Shown one piece after another: positions 44,516 through 58,058 of a DNA stretch of 64,000 nt. The translations under genes and the position numbers were made by a program. Location of the stretch: the NCBI GenBank assembly GCA_035610835.1, contig CM069446.1, positions 65,679,191 through 65,743,190 of the forward strand, written 5' to 3'. Each line of letters starts with the position of its first letter. The stretch's first letter is position 1. The notes beneath the pieces are model-generated. The model saw only the letters and a program-made list of their open reading frames with translations, was not told the DNA's origin and made no database searches. This DNA is from Ophiura sarsii. Its lineage: Eukaryota > Echinodermata > Ophiuroidea > Amphilepidida > Ophiuridae.

Positions 44516-46300
44516 ATTTAATATCCATGGATTGTAAAAACAGGGCGGAATCCGGGCATATCATTTCATAATAATATTTGTTCAGGATCACTTTATTCTA
44601 ACACGTGAATTTAATACTAGTAGAGTGCTAATCAGGCCCATTTGGGTAAGTGGTTATCATTTCCATCGTATTTTTAGCATTGATTCGTTATCATACTAAT
44701 AAAACAAGAACATTATATTTAGCTTAATTACACAGTACACTTTCCTGGCCATACACCCTGACCCTGATGCATAACGTTGAGGATGAATTAAAGACTGCCC
44801 AGTCGTAAGGTGTACATGTAGGTTCAATTAGTCGTTCATGCTATCGGCAATTTTACCAAACATGGGGGATATTGGCAATTGTTGAAACCGCATGAAATAT
44901 ACAAAAACACAATTCGTTTACTTTTAAACCCAATACAAAATATTGATTCGTGCGAACCGTGTTATTTCAATATTATATTATATATTCATAATATCGCCAT
45001 CAACGGCCGTTTCCCCGCAGAGTTGCAATCAATATCCATTGTTGATAGTTTAAATAAGTGCCTCCACATATCCACATCTTGTAAACAAACAAACCAAATA
45101 CTATTAAAAACATACTGATCAGATACAAACTGATGAACTGACAAAAATGTGCATTATTCTGGAATACCCCCACACAATATATAATATAATACTATTCAAT
45201 ACAACTAGAGTGACATGGTAGTAACACTGGATTATGAACATTCTGTGTTCTAACTCTTGCTGTTTATTCCATCAGAATACGAGAATATATTCTGAGCATG
45301 GTAATTATCATGATTGGATTGAGGTCAAGCATCCCATGTTACTACCGTGTGATTCTACATGTATTAGCTGAAAATACACTGTATTCCGTAAAACTTCGAG
45401 TGTGAAAACCGCAATTACTTTGTCCCAACATTTAACTAAGACTGATCGAAGTGAATCAACGAGATTGGTTCCCATAATCGTCAGATGTGACAAGAGGGCG
45501 TTATCTGTTTTGTTGTCATGGTTATTGGTAACGCAATGAGATGAGTGAATGGGGAAAATGGTTATGAATGTTTTTATCTTCACACTTATGTATATCATGC
45601 CAGTATGTAAAACCTTTTATATGAATACAAAGATGATGTTTAATAATAAAACATGGGTAAAATTGGAATAACACAGAACTTGTAAGTGTGGTTTATTTCT
45701 ATAGCAACAGGACACCAGAAGTCTATTTGGCCATCACGAGACAATGACATTACCGAGTATTCTATTTATTGCAACACATAACGCTCTCGACTCTTCGCGG
45801 CGGTGGCGTACATACACGAGGGTTTAAAGGCGGAAGATATATAAGCGTGCGTAAAAGCTGTGCCTGTTAAGTTACGTCACTGTCCAGAGGAAGCCAAATA
45901 GAGTATAGTATGCGATTATCCTCTATTTAGACGAATTCGCATCCTACAGAAGAACTTTCACGCATCGAACTCTTCGTGCTGTTCAATAGAATACGAGGAG
46001 TTCCGAGGTCTGTCTAAAAGTGAGAAATTCGTACATGTCACAACCCTGGCACGCAAATTCACGTCATCGATTCTGCTATAATAAGCCGTTCAAAGCGACA
46101 TTATATCAAGGCGACGCTAAGGTTAAAGTCAATCAAACCAACGCGCGGTGCTTCGATACACACGCATTGTCTGCAGTGTTTATGTGATTGCGTAAGTGCG
46201 TAATTGTAATTTGTTTACTTTTTACGGAAAATCAATATTGCTGTTTTACCCAGCTCTCCGTGTATCGATTTTGACATGATTCATATTAGTATGATTTGAG
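44516..46300. other. Intergenic, nothing recognised
   Basis: AT-rich; no convincing exon. One short inverted pair (GTGACATGGTAGTAACAC at 45210 and CATGTTACTACCGTGTG at 45335) was noted. Confidence 0.4.
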
Positions 46301-46590
46301 ACCTGTCATCACAAATTAAGGGCGCAGCCTTCAACACATGTCTTAGTATCCCTGTAAGTCGCAAAATGTTATATTCAGATCAGGGTTGTCCAGATTCAAA
46401 ATTCTCAAAAAAAAACAAGCTTTAAAACAGTGTGTAACATGTCTCGATTACTCACCGTTTTCCCCCATCAAAATTCAAATTGTAACTGCAACATTCCTTT
46501 GTTTTCTTTTGACTTTTGGCATGTTTATTGGACAATATCTCCTAATACACACTGGCGATTTAACGCTTATTACTCAATGAAACAGTGTAA
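46301..46590. mobile_element. MITE copy with GACCTGTCATCACA end
   Basis: The left terminus is GACCTGTCATCACAAA. The interior is collinear with 37960-38150 (TTGTCCAGATTCAAA, GGCATGTTTATTGGAC). The right terminus is lost. Confidence 0.6.
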
Positions 46591-48744
46591 ACAAATCAAT
46601 GTATGCATAACTCATCTTTTCAACGGTTTTTGTTTTGTCTAGGCTACAACATATTATGACGTAAACATTCCATTACAGCTGCTTACAAAAACCGCTTAGT
46701 CTTGTGTTTACCGACAAACTAAGTTCAAAAAACGTATTCGTATTACTACGCGAATTTCGTCTATTAACTTGAATACAAGCTCGTCTCATTATGTGAATAA
46801 CTGGTACTTCGTGTCATTTTAGAGGATAATCGCACAGTAGACGGTTGATGCCCTACTGACTACTGAATACAATAATATAAACATGCGAGTAACAAAGACC
46901 TTTTTCAGAATTCTACTGACATTCTTCATATTATGATGTCCCATCTTAATACGCCTACTGTCTAATGAAGACCTTTATCTGCTTATAACTATGACATTCT
47001 GAGTAAGCTGAGTTAAAGCACAGATTGGAGTACGACTTTTACGTTGATTTATCTGTCGTGTAGGATACATGTACATAGTCCAATGATGCCATAGTACGCC
47101 CTGTGCAGTAACTTATAGGTTAGTATACACCTAGGACATAAGTCTCAGGTGCTTTGAGGTTGGCTAATTCAAAATATATAATCGGTACCACAAATCTGAG
47201 ATATACATTTAATGAGCAAATTTCTTTTCCTTCTTCAACAAAATCGAATAGAAACTTTTAAAAGTTATGGCGATTTCAATGACCGCGCATAACAACAACA
47301 AAGTTGCACTAGGTATAGGAATTAATTGATTTGTGTGTGATAACGCACTGAAAATGTGTGTGTAAAGACTCAAAGACTTTTATTATTCACAGCTAGTCAG
47401 ACCCTTTATCCCGCAAATTGCGGTTATCACTCCAGACCCATTCATCCAGATACCTAGGTGGCTCGTTCAGATAGCACACAGTTATGACAGTAATTGAACG
47501 AAAGCAGAAGAAAGGAACTTGGGTAGCCATCACATTATGTCGAATGTGGTACGTGGAGGCAAGGGAATGAAAATAATAACCCGTGCTTTAATTTTGTTAA
47601 CCAAGTTCATTGGGACAACCTGTACATCATTAAACAGGTTTGTAGTTTTGGTTGATTTCTATTTGATAAATAGTGTGTCTTACCGGAACGATGATAATAG
47701 GCATTGTTGTAATGTAGGATCCAGGTAAGTTAAGGTTAAATATAATATTACGCTTGGATTCGTGGGAGGCTTTATTGCTTCTGCAAAATTTAAACAAATA
47801 AATGAATGATTAATTAATTCTAGTTCCTTTTTTTAATTCAATTATAGTCAAGCAAATCGTAAGCTATCACTTGGCCCAGCAGCAAATGTAGTGATAATCA
47901 ATAGGCCTACTACTAATAATCATGACTTACCTCACTGCAGTTAGTGGCTGAAGTGGCTCTTCATGCTTCTTGCGATCTGGTTGAAGTAGGGGATATACTT
48001 CTTCTTCTTTTATTATTTTTTTTTTCTTCTTTTCATGCGTCCTTCCGCGCGCCACTCGGACTGGTGCAATGCGCCACAAGTGGCGCGCGCCACCATTTGA
48101 GAAGGCCTGCAATAGACCATTGGCCAAAGCCAAGTGCGCACGGTTACGAGATGAATTTGTTTTGGAATATCGAATATGTGCATATTATTACCGTGTTTAA
48201 AAAAAGTAGGGAGTAATTCTATTTTTTATGCTGGACTGTATAACGAAAATCTTCTTTGGATTTAACCAGAGGAAAGGATGGTGTAGGAATTATTTCACCT
48301 GGAAGTATAATCGCCTCCAGGTCCTACCCCAGCGAAATGATAGGCGATGTTTATTGATGATAAAATGAGTCAATTATATCCCTGATCCCATTCTCATCCT
48401 ATTTTGTCATCCTCTCTTGTCACTGTCATGTTCCAAATAGTGTGGAGGTCATCTGGTCATTCTCAAAAGATCCACCACTCTTATCATTGGCATCATTATC
48501 GCCATTAAGATGTTTAGGGATCTACTACATGTAAACTCAAGGTACCGTCGCAAGTGTTGACCCTTAATAGACCCATAGGCTACTAAGCATATTATTTCAT
48601 GATATTTCGCCCGTCTACAAAGTTTGAAACGTACTAGCTTCGGGTTTTAACAGAATGTAGACCACCAGTCTTAACTTCTATCACAGATTTGTTAGCCAAA
48701 CATGCCAAATTGGCCCGGCCCAGCCTTTCGATACAGGTTAACGT
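46591..48744. other. Intergenic, nothing recognised
   Basis: No exon or clear repeat. A CT-rich stretch (47998-48035) is followed by a GC-richer patch with GTGGCGCGCGCCAC (48080-48095). Confidence 0.4.
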
Positions 48745-49975
48745 TAAGTAACGTGAAAACAAGGTAAAGTGAAAATAAAGTTAAGTGAAAATAAATTAAA
48801 GTGAAAATAAAGTAAAGTGAAATTAAAGTAAAGTGAAAATAAAGTTAAGTGAAAATAAAGTAAAGTGAAACTAAAGTAAAGTAAAAATAAATTTAAGTAC
48901 AAATAAAGTAAAGTGAAAGTAAAGTAAAGTAAAAATAAATTGAGTAAAGCGAAAGTAAAGTGAAAATAAAGTATTAAAAGTGAAAGTAGAGTGTAGTTAA
49001 GTACCGTAACAGTAAAGTGAAATTAAGTTAAGTGGAAATATCGTGAAGTGAAAATAAAGTAAATGAAAAATCAAGTTAAGCGAAAGTAAAGTAAAAATAA
49101 AGTAAAGTAAAGTGAAAATAGAGTAAAGTGAAAATAATGTAAAGTGAAAATAAAGTATTAAAAATGAAAGTAGAGTACAGCAAAGTTTAGTAACAGTAAA
49201 GTGAAATTAAGTAAATTAAAATAAAGTTAAGTGAAAATAAAGTCAAGTAAAAGTTAAGCTAAGTAAAGTGAAAATAACGTAAAGTGAAAATAACGTAAAG
49301 TGAAAATAACATAAAGTGAAAATAAAGTAATTGAAAATAAAGTTAGGTGAAAATAAAGTCAAGTGAAAGTCAAGTCAAGTCAAGTGACAATAAAGTAAAG
49401 TGAAAATAACGGTAATTGAAAATAAAGTTAGGTGAAAATAAAGTCAAGTGAAAGTCAAGTCAAGTCAAGTGAAAATAAAGTGAAGTGAAAATAATGTCAA
49501 GTAAAAGTTAAGTCAAGTGAAATTAAGTGAAGTGAAAATAACGTAAAGTAAAAATAACGTTAAGTGAAAATAACGTAAAGTGAAAATAAAGTATTAAAAA
49601 TGAAAGTAGAGTAAAGTAAAGTTTAGTAACAGTAAAGTGAAATTAAGTAAAGTGAAATTAAGTAAAGCGAAATTAAGTAAAGTGAAATTAAGTAAAGTGA
49701 AAATAATATCAAGTGAAAATAAAGTAAATGAAAATAAAGTTAAGTGAAAATAAAGTCAAGTAAAAGTTAAGCTAATTAAATTGAAATTAAGTAAAGTGAA
49801 AATAACGTAAAGTGGAAATAACGTAAAGTGAAAATAACGTAAAGTGAAAATAACGTAAAGTGAAAATAACGTAAAGTGAAAATAAAGTAAATGAAAATAA
49901 AGTTAAGTGAAAGTCAAGTCAAGTGAAGTGAAAATAAAGCGAAGTGAAAATAAGGTAAAGTGGAAGTAAAGTCAA
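48745..49975. repeat. AAGTGAAAATAAAGTA degenerate satellite
   Basis: About 1.2 kb of 11-17-bp words such as AAGTGAAAATAAAG, AAGTAAAGTG and AAGTCAAGTG. Longer blocks such as AATAAAGTATTAAAAATGAA recur at about 49150 and 49585, so there is also higher-order duplication. Confidence 0.93.
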
Positions 49976-50239
49976 CATGCAAATATACAGTGAATATATT
50001 ATTATACCAAAATAGGATCAGCAAATAATAGTATATTTCAAACCTCGAGTTAAATAGAAAAAACACTATCCAGGGAGTGAACATTAAAATCCTGTAAAAA
50101 TATATATGAGGGTTACTTCATTAGTGCCTTTTATCACTGCTTTTATACTTTCGCTCACTCTTTCAACAAGTGTGCTAATGTATGTCATCCATCAAGTACC
50201 GTAACTCAAAATAAACTTTGCCCATAATGATGTAGATGT

Positions 50240-50500
50240 TTAACACTTTCCACGCGGCAGTGATTTGCAGATAAGAGTTCTAAAATTTCAAAACATGTTA
50301 CAAAGATGGCATGCCATGTCGAACTTGAATTTGATCACCATAATTTGGAATCACTATAGGAAATGCATTTAAATAAGTACAAATAGGCCTAGTATAGTAT
50401 TAGTTCATTAACCCTTGAGATACACTTTGGCAGTTAGGAAAAGTTTCTGAAAAATCTGTTTTGTACATGGTAAAACTAATAGCAGTATGTAAGGTGTTAC
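50240..50500. mobile_element. TAACACTTTCC-family MITE, copy E
   Basis: The left end TTAACACTTTCCACGCGGCA is well preserved. The right end is decayed (GTAAGGTGTTAC). Interior landmarks are collinear with the other copies. Confidence 0.85.
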
Positions 50501-52256
50501 TAAAACCAGGGAAGTGTAGCTATTTACACTTGGGATACCAGATATAACCTCGCTGTCTATTGGTTTATGACATAGTTGCTGATAATATTTACTTTTTCCA
50601 AGGTTATAGGTCAGCTATATGTCTCTTGTCGAGTTGCCTAAAGCGCCTATGTAGTACAATGTAATTTTCCACTTACTGTAACAGTATATTCAATACAATA
50701 TAGCTCTATACGGAGCTGTAAATAACTTACATATTTCATGACAAATTCGGGTGCTTTTCTTCACCCATTTGGGCTACATACGGAGGCCAATGAATAAGTC
50801 TCTGATTGAAATAAGGCAGTGTTATTGTCCAACAAAGCCCCTAAAAGAGCATGTTTGCATTAATAGGGCGACTCGATTTGTTGGATTTCCCTTTCTATAC
50901 GCGGTACCGCGAAAATATATATACATATTAAACTTGTTATTGTAGCCCACAAAACCCACTTCGTACACACGTAGAATACGATTTTCATTATACATATTCC
51001 TTAATGCATTCATAATCTTGCCAGTCACTGACCTGTATGTAAACAAAGTATTTATCAATATTTAAATAATTAAATAATATTGTAATATAAAAGAAAACGA
51101 TATAGTTATCAAATTTGGCATATGTCTGCTATAATCATGAACTTTATTATTACAGCGCCAACTCTGTGATGAATTTACACGCGGTGTGTACACTACTTAG
51201 CCATTGGGCGTTGATTAGGCCTACATGCCGATAGTAGTGAGCAATATTAGAACAATCAAAATTGGGGAGTTAAGAGAAAGACATATGATCCCCTTGAAAC
51301 CGATTTCTATCAAATTACAAAGATCATCTGTAAGAAAAATCACTCAACACGGTCCAATTTTAACAATAAGTGGTCTAAAACAGTGTTTTATATCAGTATT
51401 TTTGTGCATATCCCTATGGAGCTCTAAATATATGTAGCGTTCACCCTTAAGTTGATCGAGCAGACGACATTGGAACTATCTAAAGTACGTAGGGTTTCTG
51501 ACCGTCACGCTAGGCTTTAAATATAATATAATTGGCCCTGAAATTAATCCCCTGTAAGGTTGATTGAACTCCATCCAGTATTGCGGTGCTGTACACAACC
51601 TGATACCATAGATACTTCTTACTTCTACTAGACTCAGCGTTATATGAAATTGCGGCGGAGAGCGGAATATTATGTGAAGTGAACGAAATGATAATTAACT
51701 ATTTTTTGCCTCAGAGTAATATAGGTACATCCACTTTAATGTCTGTCTACAATTTCATATAGGGGTGTGATATACAAATTCCAATATTGGGAATCATCCA
51801 TGGGCGGGGGGGGGGGGGGGGGGGGGGGGGGGGGAGGGGGGGGGGGAGGGGGAGACGTCTGAAAAAAATATTGTATTGCAATGGGGGTTGTCTTAAATTT
51901 CCCTGCAATTCTATTATGAAAACAAAAATGGCAGTTACGAAGATGTATGTATGCTAAATAGAGGAAGCCTAAACATGGTTTACACGTTCTGAACATAATG
52001 ACAACTCTCAAATTCCCGACTTAAGTAAGTGTGACTATTTTGTTCAACTTATTTATTTTCTAATACGTCAAAGTGTATGAGTACATATCTGAATTAGGGT
52101 TGTGTAGTGGAATTGCAACACCAAAAAAACGTTTTGAACCGATACATACAATAATTAAACAACCACTATAGGTCTTTATTCATGGTAGAATACATGTACG
52201 TCATGATTCACATTATTAAAAGTTGTCTGTTAAGGGGGGTGTGGACCCTCAGCATA
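50501..52256. other. Intergenic with a long G run
   Basis: Nothing recognised apart from the G run at about 51804-51851. Confidence 0.5.
51804..51851. repeat. Poly-G tract of about 48 bp
   Basis: G throughout except two single A interruptions near the end, preceded by ATGGGC. The reverse strand reads poly-Pro. Confidence 0.9.
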
Positions 52257-52430
52257 ACATCCGTTAAAGGTTACAGACTCTTTCGTATAGAGTAGGGGAT
52301 CATCCCGGTCTGTATCTGTTCACACATCTAACGGACCCGATGGAAATAAGCTTCTTCGAGGCTTTATTGGGTTATCCAGGGTCATAGGGCCCAAATAAAT
52401 AATAAATAATAAATAAATAAATAAACGTTA
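52257..52430 (+). mobile_element. Retroposon 3' tail with (AAAT)n end
   Basis: It matches 34245-34440 (GGTTACAGACTCTTTC, GGATCATC, GGAAATAAGCTT, TTATCCAGGGTC) and ends in AATAAATAATAAATAAATAA. Confidence 0.7.
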
Positions 52431-52432
52431 AG

Positions 52433-53510
52433 CACTTATGGCGGACATTTTGGAAAGCGATAACTACTCAAAATTTTCACAGGGGTGAGTCATTTTCTAA
52501 AAGTAATAGTTTAGCAGTTTAGAACCTGGTGAATATGTTGCAATTATGCGCTGTTATAAGTTATTTTTACAATTAGGGCGGTCATTTTGGAGGCCATCTT
52601 GTACGTTAAAAAAACAAAAGTATGAATTTCTAGGGATCTAATACATACATCCCATTGTTAAAACTATACTTTAATCATACCTTTGGGTTGATGTCATTAT
52701 GAAACGTTACCCTTCTTAACACCCTGATATATTTTAGGACCATGAAAGGAAGTTCAAAAAAAGTTGGTTTGGGAGAGTCCTGGGAGTACACGTAAGGTCC
52801 CCGTAGATATGCCCCTAATTCAATGTAATATGAATATATACCATCATTTTAAATAACCCTTTGACGCCCCTTTATTAATGTTACATTTTACCCTATTTGT
52901 CATCATCATCTATACCAGTGGTTCCCAAGCTTTTTCTGGTGGTGACCCCATTCCAGAAACCAGCATCAGAGCGCGACCCCTCACAGAACAAAGTCACGTG
53001 TGTATTGATACAACATTATAATATTTTGTTTTGGTGTTAAATTAGGAGAGTTCGCGACCCCCGAAAAGTGCGTCGCGACCCCAACTGGGGTCGTGACCCA
53101 GAGATTGGTTGGGAACCACTGACGTAACAGTTCACTGACGTATACAGTTGATAGACCATGTCAAACTTCGCGTGATGATAAATTAAGCAACTAGCGAATA
53201 TAAGTGGCAAATAAAACTACAAAACTGTGAAAAGCGCCCGGTTTGTGCTCCCATGTCATGTCAGCTCGTGGCTTTATTTGTTCTTATTATTTTAGCAGCT
53301 TTAAGTACGGTTTGTTACTTAAATTAACTTTCAATCAGGCCAAATTAATTACTGGTGAATAGTACATTGTTCAATGATATTAATTGCACAAGAAACGCAA
53401 ATATTACATGTTTGCCCCAACATTGTCTTATGTTTGTACTCAGAATGGGCTAACAATTGATTTGTATTTTTGTCACTCCCCTTTATTGGAAACTTTTCTA
53501 TCCAAACACT
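52433..53510. mobile_element. Truncated second copy of the large foldback element
   Basis: It matches the right arm of the 24268-26950 element (AGTTTAGCAGTTTAGAAC, TTATAAGTTATTTTTACAAT, TAAGCAACTAGCGAATAT) and the GGTCCTAAA/CATGAAA segment of its left half. It is interrupted by a hAT-like element at 52916. Confidence 0.7.
52916..53121. mobile_element. hAT-like nonautonomous element
   Basis: The ends are CAGTGGTTCCCAAGC and GTTGGGAACCACTG, the classic terminal pair of short hAT (Charlie-like) elements. Internal GGTCGTGACCC/GCGACCCC arms. About 206 bp, non-coding. Confidence 0.88.
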
Positions 53511-53639
53511 TTATTTAGCCTACATTGTTAGACAAAAGTGTTCGAACACTTTAGGCCAAATGTAAAGTCATTCCCCTTTCCTCCTGATCAATTTTGAGTC
53601 ACCCAACTTGCCAACCATCAGCCCGTGGCCTAGTAATAT

Positions 53640-54240
53640 TGATTGGTGGGGGCTGGGGCGTAGCAAGGTACTAAAACGTGGGGCGGCCATTTATGTTGAG
53701 AACTGTAAATATGGTAAAGGTAACTGGTACCGTCTATGCTATACTATGATATGCTCGGACAGGGGGTGTCTGAGGGGGGATGTGCCCCCAGAAGTAGATT
53801 TTTTAAATTTTCGAACTCATTTGGTGCTATCTGGTAAATACTTTTGAGCATTATTTTATAAGTATACATGGTTTAAAAGCTCCAACAGGGGGAGTCTGAG
53901 GGGGGATGTGCCCCCCCCCCCTCATAATTGGATTTTGTTTTCAATTTTCGAACCCATTTGGTGCGATTTGGTATGTATTTTTGACCAATATTTGATTGAA
54001 AAGCAATCCCTTTCCCCCGTTTCTTCTCTTTTTTTCCCTTTCTTCTTTTTTTTTTTTCTTTGCAAAAGAGTGGGGCGTCATGGCCGCCCGATTGCGATGT
54101 GCCTGTGTGGGGAGAGGGGGGGGGGGGGGGGGGGTGGTGAAGGTGAACTTTCAGGCTATCAGATGCAATTTGGTATTTTCACATGACTTTAATAACTCGT
54201 ACTATATGGTAATTAAAAGGTGCAATTAAGGGTCAATTTT
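53640..54240. repeat. Duplicated GGGGGATGTGCCCCC repeat with G and T runs
   Basis: Two units each contain GGGTCTGAGGGGGGATGTGC-like sequence, then TTTTCGAACYCATTTGGTGC (about 53765 and 53890). A T-rich run and a G run (about 54115-54134) follow. Related sequence in reverse orientation is at 61330-61800. Confidence 0.6.
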
Positions 54241-54482
54241 AGATGGTCAGAATTACCACCCCAATGAACATATTGTTAACGTATTCGCTGGATCATGCAT
54301 TGTTTCTGAACTATACTCTTTATCTTTATATATATTTATTTTAGCTGGTCAGTTGTCTGTGGTGTTGCAAGAGTCGTAGTGATATCTTGTTTCCACAGTT
54401 TATGACTTATGTAAATTATACCGTTGGAATAGAAACGGTAATTTATTAATGTCTATGTTATCGGCTAAGTAATATAGAGAAC

Positions 54483-54549
54483 ATGGGAGGATATGATAGG
54501 CTACATTTGATATGTCTCCTTCTGTTAGCTGCCATTGGTTCAGTTTGCG
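54483..54549 (+). CDS. First coding exon with signal peptide, gene otherwise beyond the window
   Basis: ATG at 54483 opens MGGYDRLHLICLLLLAAIGS then VC, followed by one base and the strong donor G|GTAAGT at 54550. The peptide has a basic start, a Leu/Ala core and a small-residue end, as in a cleaved secretory signal. The phase-1 donor is usual for extracellular-domain proteins and matches the phase of every Calx-beta exon upstream. No later exon of it was recognised before 64000. The product is unknown: secreted or membrane-anchored. Confidence 0.6.
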
Positions 54550-57500
54550 GTAAGTACAGTTTTTCATTCAGATTAATGGTGTTATGGACAAGATATTTGA
54601 TAATTATACATTAATCAAATTAAAAAAACTGTCGATCTGTATTCTGTATAGTGTAGCATCTTTAAAAAAACACCAAAATAATAATATAACAATAAATATT
54701 ATAAGAGAGAAGAAACGTAAAGTGTCTCAAGTGTTGTAGTGCACCTTTTGAAACAATTATGCACTTATCAATTGTAAGCCCGGTCCCCGGGGACCCGGGA
54801 CATGGCGGGGACCATGCGGGGACCATGCGGGGACCGTACACGAGTGTACAAAAAATGATGCCCGGCTATGCGGGGGAGTGTACGCGGACGTACAAACTGT
54901 GCCCCCGCTAGCAAATGTACACCCCGGGCACTTGCTATAAATAATTAAGCTAGAGATGCGATGCTCTTGACGAAATAAGCCTAATAACACATAGGGAACA
55001 CATCGAAATGCATTCCGTTATGGTTGCAGAAAGAAATAAGCGACCTTGATACTGTAGCCGGGTGAATACTTTGTCCTGGGAAATTGGGTGGCCGAGACTG
55101 TACACTTTGTCCCGGCCAAGGGGGGCCTGGACTGTAGCGGGGACGTCCCGGCCATAATCGATAAGTGCAATCGATAAGTGCATTACAGTGCAACCAAAGT
55201 TAACATTTCTTTAACCCAATCACATCTCGGGGATAAAGGTTCAGGAAATATTTTCAAATTTGTTACATATTATCAGTTATGATGAATAAACCATCTTCTA
55301 TGAATTTCTTGCATTATAATTCCCCATGCTTTTATCAAAATATCCTAAATTTGATGATTTGGTAAGTAGCTATTAGCCTATAAGTTTAAACCCTGTAACG
55401 AAAAGACATACTGCAGTATCGTCTGTAAACTGTATAGTGTATAAAACCTAATCATTACATTTTGTTTAGCCCCGGCTAAAACTACAGATTTATGATAATC
55501 TTGGGGATTTTCATGAAAATCAGCTCAACTTTTGTCTAATTTAAAACTTCATCAAATAACCGATTCTAATGTGACTCATACAATGCTCTCTATAATACAT
55601 GGGCCTGTTGTTCTTTAAAACATAAAATCACTGTAGGCTATTTATTGCTACGTGTCTTTTTGTGACGTTGTCGCCTTTTTGTATGCGGTGGAAACATGCA
55701 ACAACCGGCGCGCCGCGGCGTTGCCATGCTCATGCTCAAGTTGCTTTTGTCTCTTGTTACTCCTCCTTTTGTTACCTAAAAGAAAATGTACTTGTACATA
55801 ATTATTAACATACAACCTGTGTAATGTTTGTGTTGATTGATGTCATTCCAAAGAATATGGGTTAAACACCACCTAGTCGAAAGACACTCTCCTATATTAC
55901 AAACCAAAACGCGAAACCTTGAAAACCGGGAGATTGCAGTAACAGTGACACGAAAGTGCCAACTATCACCAGTGCAAATCTCATGAATCGAATAAGCAAT
56001 ACAATTCTACGAGTATAATAGGCAAGTAACAATTTAAACTTGTTACTCTCGCCATAAAGTCAGAGCGGGTGAGACAAACGCTGAAAATGAAGTTATTTAT
56101 TCTATGTTATATTCTTAAACAACATACGGGCTGGCCGACCAAAATGTCGACCTTTTCACATTGTTTTAACCCCTTCTCGCTCTCTGTGTTTTGAAGCAAC
56201 CTAGGTTAAGACGAAGACTCCCGAAGAGCGAAATTTAATTAATGGTATTTAATATGGTTCCTTTTCAGTTTTCGTTGAACTTGGACCATTGAGATTTTGC
56301 TCGGGATTTATTTACACCCACGCTTTGCACTTTGGTGGGATAATTTGTAGTGAAATATTTAACAAACGTATCCAAGCCATTGTGTTTATGTCACACATTG
56401 TGTTTGAATAACAGTTTACTATACTACGAAATGTCTACTAATTTATTATAGAATTTTTGAGTTTCTTGTCGTTCTTTACGGGCGGAAAATCAGTTTATCA
56501 TTCATGTAATTCTGCACGGATAGAGTAGACAGCTATTGCGCTATGGAATAGATTTATCTATTAGTTCTATCCTTGTTTACCCAACAACGCCTGTCGTGTG
56601 GCGCAAAATATGGCCGCACAGTAACCACGAAGGTCGATCGTTTATTGTTCTTGTTCATATGACCAAGGAGTATCATACTTAACTTAAGTATTTTTGAACT
56701 TCTGTGTTTTATATTGTCTTGCATGGACGCATTCGCCAAGTTGGCGGATGGTATGGCACGCCAGAGCGGCCATAAAATAACGAGTTAATAAACCAAGTGA
56801 TGAGATCAAGAAACCAGCGATGAGATCATGAAACACGCAATGAGATCATGAAACACACGGCGAGTTTATTTATAAAACAAGTGATGAGATCATCACAACA
56901 CACGGCACGTAGTAGTACCACAACCGTGGGGATTGACGCGATGTCATTGTATACCGTGCGATTGGGTAGGCCTGCCTGATCTAGCGCGTATTTTGGATTG
57001 TTACTGGGTCGTAGAACCAGATTGGAAACGAAGGTTGCTCAAGCAAACTAAACCAAACCATACCAAACCAAGTGGCTGGTTGCCGTTAGTATATTTACAT
57101 CAGCATGGCTAGGCAACAATTGGCAATTTGGAACTTGGAGGAACATTCAGTGCAGATTTTAGTCGGATTTCAGTACAGTTTTTTAGTCTGATCTTAGTGC
57201 GTTTTGCCTCTGTCAAAATTATATATAGGGAATATAGATTGCCAATGCAGCCGCTATCGTGGAATTGGGCTTATTTTGGCCCTGCGCCGCGTCATGTATT
57301 TCTATTGGCAAACAGTAAGGGAGAGAGCTTGAGGTTTGGTTTGGGAGTTTTATTGGCAACACTGGACGCACGCCCATGTTGCTTGATAGCTACAGCAGCG
57401 TAAAAATCGAGTTAACGTGGTTTCACATTTATTTTTATTTGTGAAGGACTGTTTTAAAATCGCGATAATGACAGATTTCCTCAATGAAAATAGCTGAATT

Positions 57501-57740
57501 TGGTATCATTTTGAAGAGAAATGTATATTTATCGGTAAAAGTGAAATGTTTTTGTCAAAATAGTGAATATATTTGGTAATTCTTCGCCCAATGAAATTTT
57601 GATTTTATAGCACCGAAAGAAAAAAAATCGAGAGTAATTTTCACATTTTTATCGTCATCGCAGGAAAAAACATCCTGCTCAAGAAATAATACCGATGTGT
57701 TATCCTTTCTCAATGTAAGGTTAAACCGTCTTAAATTCAA
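54550..57740 (+). other. Probable first intron, start
   Basis: A GC-rich patch (about 54776-55160) repeats CGGGGACCATG and CCCGG words. A short tandem repeat ATGAGATCATGAAACACAC lies at 56785-56895. No exon seen. Confidence 0.45.
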
Positions 57741-58033
57741 ATAACCCTAACCGCACTGAATCTCACTAAATCTCACTGCCAGAAACTATCTCCAGGCACG
57801 TGCTGCTGCATTGCCGCGATGACGTCACCTACGCGGGCATATGTGGCCACGGAGTTTGTGGCCGCATGTGACCTAGGGAGTTAGCTCAGTCGGTAGGGGG
57901 ACAGATTTGGGTGCGGATGGTCCGGCGATCGAATCCCGGAGGGTGCTGGGTGATTTTTCGGGTAAAAAAAATAGCACTTTTTCCCCCCTCCCCCCGATAC
58001 GCACAAAAAACTAGCTTTACTGGTTAAGGGTTA
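57741..58033 (+). mobile_element. tRNA-bearing element with telomere-like ends, tandem copy 1
   Basis: It begins ATAACCCTAACCGCACTGAA and ends ACTGGTTAAGGGTTA. The centre (57876-57945) is tRNA-like, with an exact A box TAGCTCAGTCGG and a degraded box B GATCGAATCCCG. It is almost identical to the copy starting at 58059. The layout matches the element at 6011 in reverse orientation. Confidence 0.75.
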
Positions 58034-58058
58034 ATAAATGTCAATTTTTAATGTGCAA

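Noticed and set aside
47519..47728. 69-codon open frame
   Set aside because: No family resemblance, no acceptor or donor context, and composition like surrounding AT-rich sequence.
50751..51058. Overlapping open frames on both strands
   Set aside because: Short, AT-biased, no motif and no splice context.
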